This document shows, piece by piece, positions 63,712-64,000 of a stretch of DNA of 64,000 nucleotides (position 1 is the first letter of the stretch; each line of letters opens with the position of its first letter). Source of the DNA: Martelella mediterranea (GTDB taxonomy: Bacteria; Pseudomonadota; Alphaproteobacteria; Rhizobiales; Rhizobiaceae); contig NZ_SMAR01000015.1 in NCBI RefSeq assembly GCF_004342225.1, positions 1 to 64,000 on the forward strand, in the 5' to 3' direction. The notes beneath the pieces were generated by a model, which made no database searches, was not told where the DNA came from, and was given only the letters and a program-made list of their open reading frames with translations. A program made the position numbers and the translations under genes.

Positions 63712-64000
63712 TCAGTTGATCCGCTTTCCGGTCTGTTTGTCGAAGAGGTGGATATGATTGGGATCGAAAGACACACGAACAGCCGCATGCCGCTCAAGCG
63801 GCAAGCGCTCCTTCGAGAGAAGCAAAAGCTGATCCTCACCCGCAGTCATCGTTGCATGGATTTCAGATCCTGTCGTTTCGGTAAAGGCAACTGTCGCCTC
63901 CGTCCCTTCATCGGACAGAACAACACTTTCAGGCCGCACGCCGATGACGATCTCGGCTCCCTCGGAAAGACCTTCATGATCAGGCAGAGGCCAGTTCATG
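63712..64000 (-). CDS. C-terminal part of a UgpC-type ABC transporter ATP-binding protein
   Basis: The visible 95 residues are the C-terminal TOBE/OB regulatory domain: IVIGVRPESVVLSDEGTEATVAF, TETTGSEIHATM, then VRVSFDPNHIHLFDKQTGKRIN at the end. This pattern is typical of the UgpC/MalK family (CUT1 sugar or glycerol-3-phosphate importers). The ATPase domain lies beyond the right edge of the window. Substrate cannot be inferred. Confidence 0.88.
   Translation of the reverse strand, partial: MNWPLPDHEGLSEGAEIVIGVRPESVVLSDEGTEATVAFTETTGSEIHATMTAGEDQLLLLSKERLPLERHAAVRVSFDPNHIHLFDKQTGKRIN

Overview
This is a chromosomal segment from an alphaproteobacterium of the order Hyphomicrobiales, most likely the Brucella/Ochrobactrum/Pseudochrobactrum neighbourhood. 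The evidence is the close match of RpoB, RpoC, NusG and the ribosomal proteins to remembered Brucella versions, the HisZ-HisG pair, DUF1127 and LsrB-like genes, a LpxQ-like lipid A oxidase, and intergenic palindromic repeats built like the Brucella Bru-RS elements. Genus assignment is inference; no database search was possible.

Layout. Bases 1-3187 hold the str operon read leftward (rpsL-rpsG-fusA-tuf; tuf is cut by the window edge). Bases 7476-19664 hold the secE-nusG-rplKA-rplJL-rpoBC cluster, also leftward, with tRNA-Trp just upstream of secE. Between rpoC and rpsL lies an accessory interval of about 4.2 kb (3188-7475). It contains a leucine-rich-repeat protein with a C-terminal NEL (IpaH/SspH/NopM-type) E3 ubiquitin ligase domain, a Ser/Gly-rich low-complexity protein in the same orientation, and an acidic 97-residue protein in the opposite orientation. 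A eukaryote-directed effector inside the most conserved gene neighbourhood of the genome is the most striking feature of the window.

Bases 20-36 kb carry mixed housekeeping genes: a DMGDH/sarcosine-dehydrogenase-like flavoprotein, a large MscS channel, moaA and mobA for molybdenum cofactor, an EamA transporter, an IscU-like scaffold, hisI, yidD, a CBS protein, a rhomboid protease and a SPOR-containing D,D-carboxypeptidase. Bases 37.8-42.3 kb hold a GST and a hisS-hisZ-hisG cluster. Bases 42.4-51.7 kb hold a LysR/YeiH divergent pair, tag, an lpxQ-like gene and a glycolate oxidase operon (glcD-glcE-orf-glcF) facing a LysR gene.

Bases 52-62 kb have a redox and stress flavour: Nudix, rsmE, gshA (glutathione synthesis), an LsrB-like LysR regulator, an SDR/cupin pair with a divergent LysR gene, and katA divergent from oxyR with a recognisable OxyR operator between them. 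The right end has a beta-helix/membrane fusion protein, a DUF4186 gene and the C-terminal end of a UgpC-type ABC ATPase. At least three copies and two or three remnants of one palindromic repeat family, plus one copy of a second family, sit in intergenic spaces, often touching stop codons.
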